Assembly: GCA_963703855.1 (NCBI GenBank)
Contig: CAVPFW010000019.1
Span: 62,001 to 126,000 of the forward strand
DNA: 64,000 nt
Direction: 5' to 3'
Source: AP-15 sp963703855
GTDB taxonomy: Bacteria; Pseudomonadota; Alphaproteobacteria; ATCC43930; CGMCC-115725
Shown: in pieces, positions 7,584-16,620 of the stretch
Numbering within the stretch: the first letter of the stretch is position 1
How the letters are laid out: every line of letters starts with the position of its first letter
Made by a program: the position numbers and the translations under genes
Notes under the pieces: generated by a model
Databases searched by the model: none
The model's input: only the letters and a program-made list of their open reading frames with translations
Told to the model about the DNA's origin: nothing

Positions 7584-9929
7584 GTGATCGGCCGCATCCT
7601 CGCCGGCTTTGGCGCGCTGGTGCTCGTCCTCGCCGGCGGATGTTACCTTTACCTGCGGTCGTCATTGCCGCAGACCGACGGGCGGATCGTGCTGGCCGGG
7701 CCAAAGGCCGAGATCCGCATCACCCGTGACCTCGACGGCATTCCGCTGATCACCGCGCAGGACGACGATGACGCCGCGTTCGGCCTCGGTTTCGTCCACG
7801 CCCAGGACCGGCTGCTTCAAATGGAATTGCAGCGCCGCTATGCCGCCGGGCGGCTGGCCGAGATCTTTGGGGCGGAGGCAGTCCCGGTCGACCGGCAGAT
7901 GCGCGTGCTCGGGCTCTATCGCGCCGCCGAGGCCGAGATCCCGTTTCTGTCGCCCGAGGTCGATCGCGCGTTCCGCGCCTATGCCGCCGGGGTCAATGCC
8001 TTTCTCGCCTCGCGCCGGGGCGCATTGCCGCCCGAATTCCTGCTGCTGCGCTTCTCGCCCGAGCCGTGGCGGGAAGCCGACAGCCTCGCCTGGGGCAAGC
8101 TGATGGCCTTCCAGCTCGACGGCAATTATCGCGGCGAGCTCTTACGCGCACGAATGGCGCGGACGATCCCGCCGGCGGACATGGCCTTTCTCTATCCGGA
8201 ATACCCGAAAGACGCGCCGACGACCCTGGCGGCGATGCTGCCGATCTACCGCGGGCTGGCGCTCGGCCGGCTCTATGATTTGCTGCCGCCGACGGTCGGG
8301 CCGCATTACGCCTCGAACGACTGGGTAGTGGACGGCAAGCACAGCGCCAGCGGCAAGCCGCTCCTTGCCAACGATCCGCATCTCGGCTTTGGCGCGCCGG
8401 GCTTCTGGTATCTCGCCCGGCTGAAGACGCCCGGCCGTGAGATTTCCGGGGCCACCGCCGCCGGCGTCCCGCTCGTGGTGATCGGCCACAACGACCATAT
8501 CGCCTGGGGTTTTACGACCACGACGGCGGATGTCGAGGATTTGTTCGTCGAGAAGGTCGATCCGGCCGATCCCCTGCGCTATCTGACCCCGGGCGGCAGC
8601 GCGCCGTTCGCGATCCGTCAGGAGAAAATTCAAGTGCGCGGCGCGGCTCCGGTCGAGCTCACCGTGCGCGCGACCCGGCACGGCCCGGTGCTGTCCGACG
8701 TATTGCCGCCGGGCATGGCCGATCCCGGCTATGTGCTGGCGCTGTCCGCGACCTTTCTCGTGCCGCAGGATCGCAGCGCCGAGGCGCTGTGGCGGGCCGA
8801 CCGCGCGATCGACTGGCCGAGCTTCCGCGCCGCATGGCAGGGCTTTGTTGGGCCGATGCAGAACACCGTCTATGCCGATGACGGCGGCACGATCGGCTTT
8901 ATCGCGCCGGGGCTGGCGCCGATCCGCAAGAACGGCGAAGGCTGGATGCCGGCGCCGGGCTGGACCGGGGACTACGATTGGCAAGGGTTCATCCCCTTCG
9001 ATGCGTTGCCCCAAGCGGCCAACCCGGCCTCCGGTCGTTTCGTCAGCGCCAACAACAAGATCGTGCCCGACGCCTATGCCTATTTTCTGAGCCGCGACTG
9101 GGATCTGCCGAACCGCGCCGAGCGGATCGAGGCGCTGCTTGCCGCAACCCCGGCGCAGACCCCGGAATCGAGCGCCGCGATCCAGGCCGATACGTTCTCC
9201 TTGATGGCCAAGCGTCTGGCGCCGCTGATGACGCAGGTCACTCCCGCGGACGACGCGTCGCGCGAGGCCGTCCGACGCCTGAAGGATTGGGACTTTCACA
9301 TGGACCGCGACAAGGTCGCGCCGCTGCTGTTCACCGCGTGGCTGCGCCAATTCAGCCGTGCGGTCCTGTTCGGCCGCTTCGGCGATGCGGTGGCGGGCTA
9401 TTGGGATCTGAAGCCGCGGGTCATGGAGGCGGTGTTGACCACGCGTCCGGACTGGTGCGCCGACCCGAAGCGGCCCGGAGCCGAGACCTGCGCCACCCGC
9501 CTCGCCGAGTCGCTCGAAGCGGCGCTCGCCGAGTTGCGCCGGGCCTATGGCGACGACATGGCGCAGTGGCGCTGGGGGCGGGCGCATGTCGCGGTATTCC
9601 CGAACCCGGTCCTCAGCCGAATTCCGCTGCTGCGCGACTGGTATGATGTCTCGGTCTCGACCCCCGGCGCCTACGACACGGTCAATCGCGGCCCGAGCAA
9701 TATTCGTGACGACACCCGGCCGTTCGAGCAGGTTTTCGGCGCCGGGCTGCGCATCATCACCGATCTCGCCGCCCCCGAGGATGCGCGGATGATCATCACC
9801 CCCGGACAGTCCGGCAATCCGCTCTCGCGCCATTTCGCCGACCTGATGCAGCACTGGCGCGATTTCGACTGGCTTTTCCCGGCCCGCTCGGCGGCCGTCT
9901 CCACCCTCGTTCTCGCCCCGGCGGATTGA
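7584..9929 (+). CDS. Penicillin acylase family (peptidase S45) hydrolase
   Basis: I chose the GTG at 7584, giving 781 residues that begin VIGRILAGFGALVLVLAGGCYLYLRSS, an N-terminal membrane anchor or signal segment. The family is an Ntn hydrolase made as a precursor and cut before a Ser. That Ser is residue 244 in YASNDWVVDGKHSASGKPLLANDPHLGF, which matches the SNxW plus LLANDPHL signature. The N-terminal alpha-like part has DGIPLITAQDDDDAAFGLGFVHAQDRLLQMELQRR. Substrates in the family include acyl-homoserine lactones and beta-lactams; the actual one here is unknown. It probably acts in the periplasm. Complete by length. Confidence 0.9.
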   Translation: MIGRILAGFGALVLVLAGGCYLYLRSSLPQTDGRIVLAGPKAEIRITRDLDGIPLITAQDDDDAAFGLGFVHAQDRLLQMELQRRYAAGRLAEIFGAEAVPVDRQMRVLGLYRAAEAEIPFLSPEVDRAFRAYAAGVNAFLASRRGALPPEFLLLRFSPEPWREADSLAWGKLMAFQLDGNYRGELLRARMARTIPPADMAFLYPEYPKDAPTTLAAMLPIYRGLALGRLYDLLPPTVGPHYASNDWVVDGKHSASGKPLLANDPHLGFGAPGFWYLARLKTPGREISGATAAGVPLVVIGHNDHIAWGFTTTTADVEDLFVEKVDPADPLRYLTPGGSAPFAIRQEKIQVRGAAPVELTVRATRHGPVLSDVLPPGMADPGYVLALSATFLVPQDRSAEALWRADRAIDWPSFRAAWQGFVGPMQNTVYADDGGTIGFIAPGLAPIRKNGEGWMPAPGWTGDYDWQGFIPFDALPQAANPASGRFVSANNKIVPDAYAYFLSRDWDLPNRAERIEALLAATPAQTPESSAAIQADTFSLMAKRLAPLMTQVTPADDASREAVRRLKDWDFHMDRDKVAPLLFTAWLRQFSRAVLFGRFGDAVAGYWDLKPRVMEAVLTTRPDWCADPKRPGAETCATRLAESLEAALAELRRAYGDDMAQWRWGRAHVAVFPNPVLSRIPLLRDWYDVSVSTPGAYDTVNRGPSNIRDDTRPFEQVFGAGLRIITDLAAPEDARMIITPGQSGNPLSRHFADLMQHWRDFDWLFPARSAAVSTLVLAPAD

Positions 9930-10000
9930 ACGACTGGCTGGCGATATGCGGTGGAATGCCTTAACGTCAATAGGTTCCAGAGCCCAAGGAGCGCACCGGA

Positions 10001-10237
10001 TTGCAAAGAGCCCAAAAATTTGCGGTCATCCTCGAACCTGAGGAGGAGGGCGGCTTTACCGTGCGAGTGCCTGCGCTTCCCGAGATCGTCACCTATGGAA
10101 AGGACGAGACCGGTGCGCTGGCGACGGCTGAGGATGCCATTCGGTTGGTGCTCGAAGACTGTATGGCGCGCGGTGAGCCAATTCCGAAAGGCGAGCCTCC
10201 GCGCATTTGCGAGGTTACGGTCACACTCGCGGCGTGA
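10001..10237 (+). CDS. HicB-family antitoxin-like protein, no HicA partner seen
   Basis: A 78-residue protein, QRAQKFAVILEPEEEGGFTVRVPALPEIVTYGKDETGALATAEDAIRLVLEDCMARGEPIP, matching the HicB partial RNase-H-like fold. The start is a TTG at 10001, set by AGGAG eight bases upstream. HicB proteins normally neutralise the small RNase HicA encoded next to them. I see no HicA (about 60-80 residues with a catalytic His) in the flanks on either strand, so this is an orphan antitoxin or a standalone HicB-fold protein without a C-terminal DNA-binding domain. Confidence 0.75.
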   Translation: MQRAQKFAVILEPEEEGGFTVRVPALPEIVTYGKDETGALATAEDAIRLVLEDCMARGEPIPKGEPPRICEVTVTLAA

Positions 10238-10317
10238 GCGAGCGGCCGGCCGCGCCGAGAGCGGGGCTATTCGATTTATGGAATCCGGTGGTGTGGAACG
10301 AGTCAACACAACCCAAA

Positions 10318-10410
10318 GACCCCGTGTCCGGGCTTGTCCCGGCCATCCACGACTTGCGGCACCCGAAACAAGAGACGTGGATGCGCGGATCAAGTCCGCG
10401 CAAGGGGCAC
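10318..10410. repeat. Intergenic palindromic repeat element with nested hairpins
   Basis: Within the 279-bp gap before ilvA three inverted pairs nest: CCGGG/CCCGG (10328-10342), CCATCCACG against CGTGGATG (10343-10351 and 10376-10383), and GCGCGGA/TCCGCGC with loop TCAAG (10383-10401). This arrangement resembles the intergenic mosaic palindromes widespread in alphaproteobacteria, by memory of such sequences. It may fold in RNA. No other copy with the same core was seen here. Confidence 0.5.
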
Positions 10411-10516
10411 CGGATGGGGAGTAGGCGCTCCGAGTTTGTCGCGTTGCCGTAACCAATTCCGCCTTCGCACAAACTTCGCCCTGGCCTACGGAAAACCTCG
10501 AATTGGTGCCCGTGAA

Positions 10517-11758
10517 ATGAATGATCTGCCGGTGACGATCGCCGACATCCGCCTCGCTGCAGCGGCGATCGCCGGCGCGGTGGCGCGTACGCCCACCATC
10601 GCCGCCCCGGCGCTCTCCGCGCTCGCCGGCTGCGAGATTCATCTGAAGCTTGAAAACTTGCACCGCACCGGCTCGTTCAAGGAGCGCGGCGCGCTGAACA
10701 AGCTGCTGACCTTGGGCCCGGCGCTGCGGCGCGCCGGAGTCGTCGCGATGTCGGCCGGCAATCATGCCCAAGGCGTCGCCTATCACGCTCAGCGGCTCGA
10801 CATCCCGGCGACGATCGTGATGCCCGAGGGCACCCCGTTCATCAAGATCGAGCGCACCGAGGCCTTTGGCGCCGCGGTATTGCTGAAAGGCGACAGCCTC
10901 GCCGCGGCGCGCGAAGCGGCGCAGGCGCTCGCTCGCGATAAGGGGCTCGCCTTTATCCATCCCTACGACGACCCGGCGGTGATCGCCGGCCAGGGCACGA
11001 TCGCGCTGGAGCTCCTCGCCGACTGCCCCGATCTCGACGCGGTCGTCGTGCCGATCGGCGGCGGCGGGCTGATTTCCGGGATCGCGGTCGCGCTCAAGGC
11101 GCTCCAGCCGGAAATCGAGATCATCGGCGTCCAGTCGACACTCTACCCCTCGATGTTCCGCCTGCTGCATGGCCAGGAGCCGGGCCCGCCGGCCGCGGCG
11201 GCGACCTTGGCCGAAGGGATCGCGGTCAAGGAGCCGGGGCGGCTGACGCGCCAAATCGTCCAGGCGCTGGTTTCCGACGTCGTTCTCGTCGATGACCCGA
11301 TGGTCGAAGATGCGGTCGAAATCCTGCTCGAACGGCAAAAGCTGATAGCCGAGGGAGCCGGCGCAACCGGCCTCGCCGCCGTGCTCGCAGCGCCCGAGCG
11401 GTTCGCGCGCCGAAGGGTCGGGGTTGTGATCACCGGAGGCAATATCGACGCGCGCCTGCTGGCCTCGATCCTGATGCGCGGCCTGGTGCGCGAGGGCCGC
11501 CTCGTCCGCCTGCGCGCCGAGCTTCCCGACGTGCCGGGAGCGCTGTCGCGCATCTCCGGAATCGTCGGCCAGCACTCCGGCAACATCGTAGAGGTCCACC
11601 ACCAGCGCCTGTTCCACGACACCTCGGTCAAGCGCGCCGAGCTCGATGTCGTCGTCGAGACCCAGAACCGGCGCCATGTCGAAGCATTGATCGCGGCGCT
11701 CAACGCCGCCGGCTTTCCGACCCGGCTCCTCTCGGGAGCGGCCGACGAAACCGGCTAG
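10517..11758 (+). CDS. ilvA: Threonine ammonia-lyase (PLP-dependent) with C-terminal ACT domain
   Basis: A 413-residue protein from ATG 10517. The PLP domain shows the Schiff-base lysine K55 in HRTGSFKERGAL, the substrate loop SAGNHAQGVA and the phosphate-binding glycine loop VVVPIGGGGLISG. Residues from about 330 (RLRAELPDVPGALSRISGIVGQHSGNIVEV) form one ACT domain. The enzyme deaminates threonine to 2-oxobutanoate, the entry to isoleucine synthesis or threonine catabolism. A single ACT domain fits the shorter alphaproteobacterial form, so the ilvA/tdcB choice is soft. Its TAG overlaps the stop of the convergent DUF1330 gene in a shared CTAG. Confidence 0.88.
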   Translation: MNDLPVTIADIRLAAAAIAGAVARTPTIAAPALSALAGCEIHLKLENLHRTGSFKERGALNKLLTLGPALRRAGVVAMSAGNHAQGVAYHAQRLDIPATIVMPEGTPFIKIERTEAFGAAVLLKGDSLAAAREAAQALARDKGLAFIHPYDDPAVIAGQGTIALELLADCPDLDAVVVPIGGGGLISGIAVALKALQPEIEIIGVQSTLYPSMFRLLHGQEPGPPAAAATLAEGIAVKEPGRLTRQIVQALVSDVVLVDDPMVEDAVEILLERQKLIAEGAGATGLAAVLAAPERFARRRVGVVITGGNIDARLLASILMRGLVREGRLVRLRAELPDVPGALSRISGIVGQHSGNIVEVHHQRLFHDTSVKRAELDVVVETQNRRHVEALIAALNAAGFPTRLLSGAADETG

Positions 11759-12045
11759 CCCGTCCCCTCCACCAGGATCAGCCGGCCGTGCGAGGCCGCC
11801 TGGCGGATCTTCAGCGCCGTCTGATACTCGTCAGAGTGGTACCAGCGGCGCGCCGTGGCGGCGTCGGGGAATTCGATGACCACGATCCGCTCCGGCTCGG
11901 GGGTGCCCTCGAGCAGCGAGGCTTCGCCGCCGCGCACGATAAAGCGGCCGCCGAAGCGGGCGATGCTGGCCGCGGCGAGCGGGCGATAGGGTTCGTAGGC
12001 GGCGGGGTCGGTCACTCGAACATCGGCGATGACATAGGCGGGCAT
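11755..12045 (-). CDS. DUF1330 domain protein
   Basis: A 96-residue protein, MPAYVIADVRVTDPAAYEPYRPLAAASIARFGGRFIVRGGE, ending WYHSDEYQTALKIRQAASHGRLILVEG. This is the complete DUF1330 ferredoxin-like fold (dimeric alpha-beta barrel relatives) at the usual length. The ATG at 12045 follows GAGGAGC upstream. Its function is unknown; relatives are cytoplasmic. It is transcribed towards ilvA and away from the RDD gene, with stops overlapping ilvA by three bases. Confidence 0.88.
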   Translation of the reverse strand: MPAYVIADVRVTDPAAYEPYRPLAAASIARFGGRFIVRGGEASLLEGTPEPERIVVIEFPDAATARRWYHSDEYQTALKIRQAASHGRLILVEGTG

Positions 12046-12151
12046 CGGCTCCTCCTCATCCGGTCGTGCGCAATCTATCACGGCGCGGCGCGAGACCGCC
12101 GGCTTGCGGCGGTCCCGGCGATCCCCACATTCCGGGACGCCGTTCTTCACC

Positions 12152-12673
12152 ATGGGGCTGCCCGTGACCGCAGGCTTCGACTTTTCCCAGCGGGGCTATC
12201 CCGACCGCGACATGCCCGACCCGGCGATATATCCGGAAATCTACGATGGCGTGCTGTGGCGCCGCATTTTTGCCTATCTCGTCGATCTCGTGTGCATCGG
12301 CGTCATTGCCGTCGTCGTCTGGCTTGTCTTTGCCGTGCTGTGGCTATTGAGCTTCGGCCTGTTGGGGCCGCTGTTGTGGTTTCTGTTCGGGCTGCTGCCG
12401 CTTGCCTACCACACGTTGCTGCTGAGCGGCCGGCACTCGGCGACCCTGGGCATGCGCTGTTTCGACCTCGAGCTGCGCTCGGTTTCCGGCGAGCGCCCGG
12501 GCTTTCTGCAGGCGCTGATGCAGACCGCCCTCTTCTACATCACGGTCGGATTGACCTGCTCCTTGATCCTGCTCGTGGCGCTGTTCAACCGGCGCCGCCG
12601 CACGCTCCACGACGCGCTCGCCGGCACGGTCATGGTGCGCACCCTGCCGGTTCCGATGGCGAGCCCCGCCTAG
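12152..12673 (+). CDS. RDD family membrane protein
   Basis: A 173-residue protein from ATG 12152 (MGLPVTAGFDFSQRG). It has the RDD signature early (GVLWRRIFAYLVDLVCIGVIAVVVWLVF, where the second motif Arg is present and the Asp lies in YLVD), two more hydrophobic stretches (about residues 55-85 and 120-145), and the closing RRRTLHDALAGTVMV typical of the family. RDD proteins are small multi-pass inner-membrane proteins, some linked to ion exchange; the role is unknown here. Its stop overlaps that of the convergent secreted protein at 12670-12673. Confidence 0.85.
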   Translation: MGLPVTAGFDFSQRGYPDRDMPDPAIYPEIYDGVLWRRIFAYLVDLVCIGVIAVVVWLVFAVLWLLSFGLLGPLLWFLFGLLPLAYHTLLLSGRHSATLGMRCFDLELRSVSGERPGFLQALMQTALFYITVGLTCSLILLVALFNRRRRTLHDALAGTVMVRTLPVPMASPA

Positions 12674-13191
12674 GAAACGAGGCAGTTCGTCCCGGCGTCG
12701 TCGCGACGGGGCTTGGGGTCGGGGGCTTTGAACGGCACTCCCTCGTCGGGGCGGGCGCCGATTTTGGCGAGGTTGGTTGCCACCGGCGGCTTGGCCGGAT
12801 CGAGCCCGGCGACAATCGTGCCGCCCGAAATCCGCTCCCTGCGCTCCGGCCAGACCAGTTGAAACCGCTCGATGGTGCGGCCGGTCCCGCTCGGGATATA
12901 GACCGGGCCGATCAAGCGAAAGACGCGGCCGCCGCTCTCGGACCCGCCGATCGCGGAACCTACCGGGCGGCCGGTCTGCGCCCATGCCACATTGTCGCCG
13001 CGGAACCACGCGTTCAAGGCCGCGGTGTCGTCATGCGCCCCGTCACCCCACAACAGGAGCGGCGCGGTCGCGCATCTCGACCCTTCGGCCGCCCAGGCCG
13101 GCGACCATGCGGCAATCGTTGCGGCCAGGCAGGCCGCGATGCGCGGCGCCTTGCCGCGCGCGGTTGCACAAGGGTATTTGCACGGCCGCAT
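12670..13191 (-). CDS. Secreted hypothetical protein with a pectate-lyase-3-like motif
   Basis: 173 residues with a signal peptide (APRIAACLAATIAAWSPAWA, cut before AEG). After it comes LLLWGDGAHDDTAALNAWFRG, which strongly resembles the GDGxxDDTxAxxxA motif opening pectin-lyase-fold proteins. The protein is far too short for a full beta-helix. The rest (GRVFRLIGPVYIPSGTGRTIERFQLVWPERRERISGGTIVAG) looks like one strand layer. It may be a small periplasmic protein that borrows the motif, or a truncated relic. It diverges from the lipase-like gene. Confidence 0.5.
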   Translation of the reverse strand: MRPCKYPCATARGKAPRIAACLAATIAAWSPAWAAEGSRCATAPLLLWGDGAHDDTAALNAWFRGDNVAWAQTGRPVGSAIGGSESGGRVFRLIGPVYIPSGTGRTIERFQLVWPERRERISGGTIVAGLDPAKPPVATNLAKIGARPDEGVPFKAPDPKPRRDDAGTNCLVS

Positions 13192-13238
13192 CTCGCCAGC
13201 ATAGTCGGTTCAAGGAGGAAGGGCGAGGGCAGGGAGCG

Positions 13239-14735
13239 ATGGCCGCGGAACGCAATCCTATCGTCTTCGTGCACGGCTATTCGGACAACGGCGCCTCCTG
13301 GCGCCCGTGGCGGGAAATCCTGCGCCAGCGGCTCGGCATCGACGACGCCCTGCTGCGCACCTGCAGCTATGTCTCGCTGGACAATGAAATCTCGATCAAG
13401 GACATCGCCGAGGCCTTCGACCGCGCGCTCGGCTCGCAGGGCGGCATCGAACCCGACCAGCCTTTCGACGCCGTGGTGCATTCGACCGGCATGCTGGTCG
13501 TGCGTTCGTGGCTCGCCGCCGACCCGTTGCGCAGCAAGCGGCTGAAGCGGCTGGTGGCGCTGGCGCCGGCGACCTTCGGCTCGCCGCTGGCCAAGCTGGG
13601 GCGCAGCTGGCTCGGCGCGGTGTTCAAGGGCAACAAACACCTCGGCCCCGATTTTCTCCAAGCCGGCGACCAGGTCCTGCTCGAGCTGGAGCTCGCCAGC
13701 GAATTCACCTGGCGCCTCGCCGAGGCGGATGTCTTCGCCGACCCACCGCGCTACGGCGCCGGCGCCGGCACACCCTATGTGTTCGTATTTTGCGGCACTG
13801 GCACCTATTCGGGGCTGCGCAAGATCATCGACAAGCCGGGCGCCGACGGGACCGTGCGCCGCGCCGGCTGCGCAATGAACGTGCGCGCGATCGAGCTCGA
13901 CTTGACCGAGGCAGGAAGCGTCGCGCGCCGACGGTCTCCGCTTCTCGCCGCGGTCGCCCATCTGACCCACGGCGAGCGGGTCGTCGCTGATAAATGGCTC
14001 AACGTGTCGATCCCGGTGCACCTCGTCGGCGATCCCAAGAAGCCGGACGAGGTCAACCATGCAACGATCGTGAGCGCTCCGATTCCCGAGCTCGTCGATT
14101 TGGTTGTCGACGCCTTCGAGATGACGGCGCCGGCCACGGCCCCAGACGGCAATCCGGCGACCGGTTATGCCGCGTGGCTGGCAAAGGCCGACGCCAACGG
14201 CCGGTTCAAAAGGCTCGACAAGCAGTACCAGCAATTCATCGTCCACGCGCTTGACGAGCGGGGCGATCCGATCACCGACTACAACCTCCAGCTGTTCCGC
14301 AGCGACGAGGCCGAGGCACGGATCGACGCGTTCGACGCCGATGTCGACGTCTACAGCGGCGATGCCAGCTATCGCTGCTTTCACGTCGACGTCGCGGCGC
14401 TGTCGCCGCAATCCGGTCAGCCCGCGCCGGGGCTGACGATCGGCATCGTCGCCTCGTCGGGCACCTCGTTTGTAGAATATTTGGGCTACGGATCCGAGAA
14501 GCAGACCGAAGCCGGATCATGGGACGCGTCGTTGTCCTTCGACGGCACGGCGCTCGGCGCGATCGGGTTCTTCATGCCCTATACGACAACCTTGATCCGC
14601 CTCTACATCGAGCGCCAAGTGACCCCGCCCGATCCGACGAAGCCGGCGACCTTGCTGACCTGGGACCCGCCCGCCGCCGATCCTGCGACCATATTAGCGT
14701 CGGCGGCGGGGTCAGGGGCGGGGTCAGCCGGCTAG
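13239..14735 (+). CDS. Alpha/beta-hydrolase (lipase-like) with C-terminal extension
   Basis: A 498-residue protein from ATG 13239, preceded by AGGGAG. The N-terminal domain starts NPIVFVHGYSDNGASWRPWREIL (oxyanion loop HGY) and has the nucleophile elbow FDAVVHSTGMLVVRSWL, with HSTGM in place of the usual GxSxG. Such HSxG elbows occur in some lipases. EVNHATIV (about residue 270) may supply the catalytic His. From about residue 310 an extra beta-rich domain (QYQQFIVHALDERGDPITDYNLQLF... LIRLYIERQ) follows, function unknown. No signal peptide is visible. It ends overlapping the convergent GMC gene by 12 bp. Confidence 0.7.
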   Translation: MAAERNPIVFVHGYSDNGASWRPWREILRQRLGIDDALLRTCSYVSLDNEISIKDIAEAFDRALGSQGGIEPDQPFDAVVHSTGMLVVRSWLAADPLRSKRLKRLVALAPATFGSPLAKLGRSWLGAVFKGNKHLGPDFLQAGDQVLLELELASEFTWRLAEADVFADPPRYGAGAGTPYVFVFCGTGTYSGLRKIIDKPGADGTVRRAGCAMNVRAIELDLTEAGSVARRRSPLLAAVAHLTHGERVVADKWLNVSIPVHLVGDPKKPDEVNHATIVSAPIPELVDLVVDAFEMTAPATAPDGNPATGYAAWLAKADANGRFKRLDKQYQQFIVHALDERGDPITDYNLQLFRSDEAEARIDAFDADVDVYSGDASYRCFHVDVAALSPQSGQPAPGLTIGIVASSGTSFVEYLGYGSEKQTEAGSWDASLSFDGTALGAIGFFMPYTTTLIRLYIERQVTPPDPTKPATLLTWDPPAADPATILASAAGSGAGSAG

Positions 14736-16598
14736 GATCGCGTCGGCGGCCTTTTCGGCGACCATGTAGACGGCGCTGGCGATAAAGAAGCCGGGGATGC
14801 GCGGGAAGATCGAGGCGTCGACCACCCGCAGCCCCTCGGCCCCGTGGACGCGGAAGTCGCCGCCGAGGACCCCGCCCGCATCGCGCGGCCCGATCGCGCA
14901 GGTGCACGATGCGTGGTGCCCCCAGGCCCGGCTGCGCACGAAATCCTGCAGCTGCGCGTCGGTCTGCACTGCCTCGCCGGGCTGCTCTTCGGCGGCGATC
15001 AGCCCATCGGCCTTCAGCTTTGCCGTGAGCCTGCGGACAAAGCGGATGCCGGCGACGACCGAATCGAGATCCTCGCCGGCCGCGTCGCTGCCTTCCTCGA
15101 AATAGCGGAAATTGACGAGCGGCGTGTCGCGCGGGTCGGTCGAGCGCAGGCTGACCTCGCCGGCGCGGTTTTGGGTATGCGCCTTGAGGATCGCCCAGGT
15201 CAGGTAATTGGGCTTGGTCACTTCGAGCGAGGAGTATCCGGGAAAATAGCCGCCGAACAGGCCCAAGAGGGCAAAGCAGAACAGATCCGGCAATGGCCGC
15301 TCGGGCCGCGATTTGAGGATCGCCGCCAATACGGCACCATTGCTGGCATAGACGCCGCCATGCCCGGCCGCCCAATCGCGGTATTGCGGGTCGCCGCGGC
15401 TGAAGGTGGCGCCGTCGAGGATCTTCCAGCGGTCGAAATTCATCCGGTTGACGACGCCGATCTCATAGCGGTCCTGCAAATTCCGACCGACCCCTGGCAA
15501 TTCTATCCGCACCGGAATGCCGAGCGGCGCCAGCACCTCGCGCGGCCCGATCCCGGACAGCATCAGCAATTGCGGCGTGTTGAAGGCGCCGCCGCTGAGG
15601 ATCACCTCGCGCGCGGCCTCGGCGCGCATCGGCATGCCGGGGGCGGTGGCGGGCTGGCCGTGGGCGCGGTAGAGCCGCTCGCCCTTCAGGTATTCGACCC
15701 CGGTCGCGCGGTTGCTCTGATCGAGGACGATTCGGGTCGCGAGCGCGTCGAGCTCCAGATGCAGCCGGTCCGGATATTGCCGCGCGGTCTCCAGCACCCG
15801 CTCGCGCGCACCCATGCGGCGGTGGTCGCGCGTCGTCAGCGGGGTGTAGCGCACGCCGACCGCGTTCCCGGCGACGAGGCGCCAGTCGTTCGGGTCGGCC
15901 TTTCCCTCGACGAGATCGAGCAGGCGCTCGATCGGCTGCCCGATATCGTCGAATGCATCGGCGGCCGAGTGCAGCAATACCTGCACCAATCCGAAATCGC
16001 GAATGGCTGCTTCGGGGACAGCCTTTTCCGAGTGGAGCCAGCCGTCCCACCCGTGACGCGACGGGTTCGGCCCGAACCTGGCCAATGCGCGCTCGACCGG
16101 GCGGTGACGGCAGTTTTCGAGCCGCATGAAATACTGCCGCATCGCGTCGGCATTCCACGACGGGTCGCCGGTCAGCCGGGCGATCCCGTCCCAGTCGGCA
16201 TTGTGCGGGTAGACGAGGATCATCGCGTTGTGCGCGGTGCAGCCGCCCAGGGTCCCGGCCCGCGGATAAAGGACGCCGTCGACCGGCTGCCCGCGATAGT
16301 CGCGCACATATTTCGGGTCCTTCGCCTGCATCGCCTCGTCGGCGTAGTGGCGGACAAAGAAATCCCAGCGCATCGCATCGTTCTCGGACGCGAAGCCGTG
16401 GAACGACGGCACGTCGTAATCGTCGGGCAGGCGGTTGATCCCGGGCTGGTCGTCATTGGTGCCGGACAGAAGGCGCGGATCGCCGCCGGCTTCGAGCAGC
16501 AATACCCGCCGCCCGGCTTCGGCCAGCCGCGCCGCCAGGGTCCCGCCGCCGGCGCCCGAGCCGACGATGATGTAGTCGTATGCACTGCCGCCGCTCAT
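14724..16598 (-). CDS. GMC family FAD-dependent oxidoreductase
   Basis: A 624-residue protein. N-terminal FAD-binding motif YDYIIVGSGAGGGTLAARLAEAGRRVLLLEAGG; second GMC signature AREVILSGGAFNTPQLLMLSGIGP (about residues 330-355); C-terminal active site SRAWGHHASCTCAIG with the catalytic His pair region, then EGLRVVDASIFPRIPGFFIASAVYMVAEKAAD. GMC enzymes oxidise alcohols or sugars. No signal peptide is visible. It lies 22 bp downstream of the large cytochrome c gene on the same strand, which suggests that the cytochrome is its electron acceptor, although the compartments do not obviously match. Confidence 0.92.
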   Translation of the reverse strand: MSGGSAYDYIIVGSGAGGGTLAARLAEAGRRVLLLEAGGDPRLLSGTNDDQPGINRLPDDYDVPSFHGFASENDAMRWDFFVRHYADEAMQAKDPKYVRDYRGQPVDGVLYPRAGTLGGCTAHNAMILVYPHNADWDGIARLTGDPSWNADAMRQYFMRLENCRHRPVERALARFGPNPSRHGWDGWLHSEKAVPEAAIRDFGLVQVLLHSAADAFDDIGQPIERLLDLVEGKADPNDWRLVAGNAVGVRYTPLTTRDHRRMGARERVLETARQYPDRLHLELDALATRIVLDQSNRATGVEYLKGERLYRAHGQPATAPGMPMRAEAAREVILSGGAFNTPQLLMLSGIGPREVLAPLGIPVRIELPGVGRNLQDRYEIGVVNRMNFDRWKILDGATFSRGDPQYRDWAAGHGGVYASNGAVLAAILKSRPERPLPDLFCFALLGLFGGYFPGYSSLEVTKPNYLTWAILKAHTQNRAGEVSLRSTDPRDTPLVNFRYFEEGSDAAGEDLDSVVAGIRFVRRLTAKLKADGLIAAEEQPGEAVQTDAQLQDFVRSRAWGHHASCTCAIGPRDAGGVLGGDFRVHGAEGLRVVDASIFPRIPGFFIASAVYMVAEKAADAILAG

Positions 16599-16620
16599 CG
16601 CGCCTGTCCTGACCGGTTGC

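Noticed and set aside
10238..10516. HicA toxin or other small gene between HicB and ilvA
   Set aside because: No frame shows the HicA fold or catalytic His; the sequence is instead a nested palindromic element.
9671..11677. Long reverse-strand open frame over ilvA
   Set aside because: It is a shadow frame of the ilvA coding region with His/Arg/Asp-rich, non-family sequence; high G+C makes such frames common.
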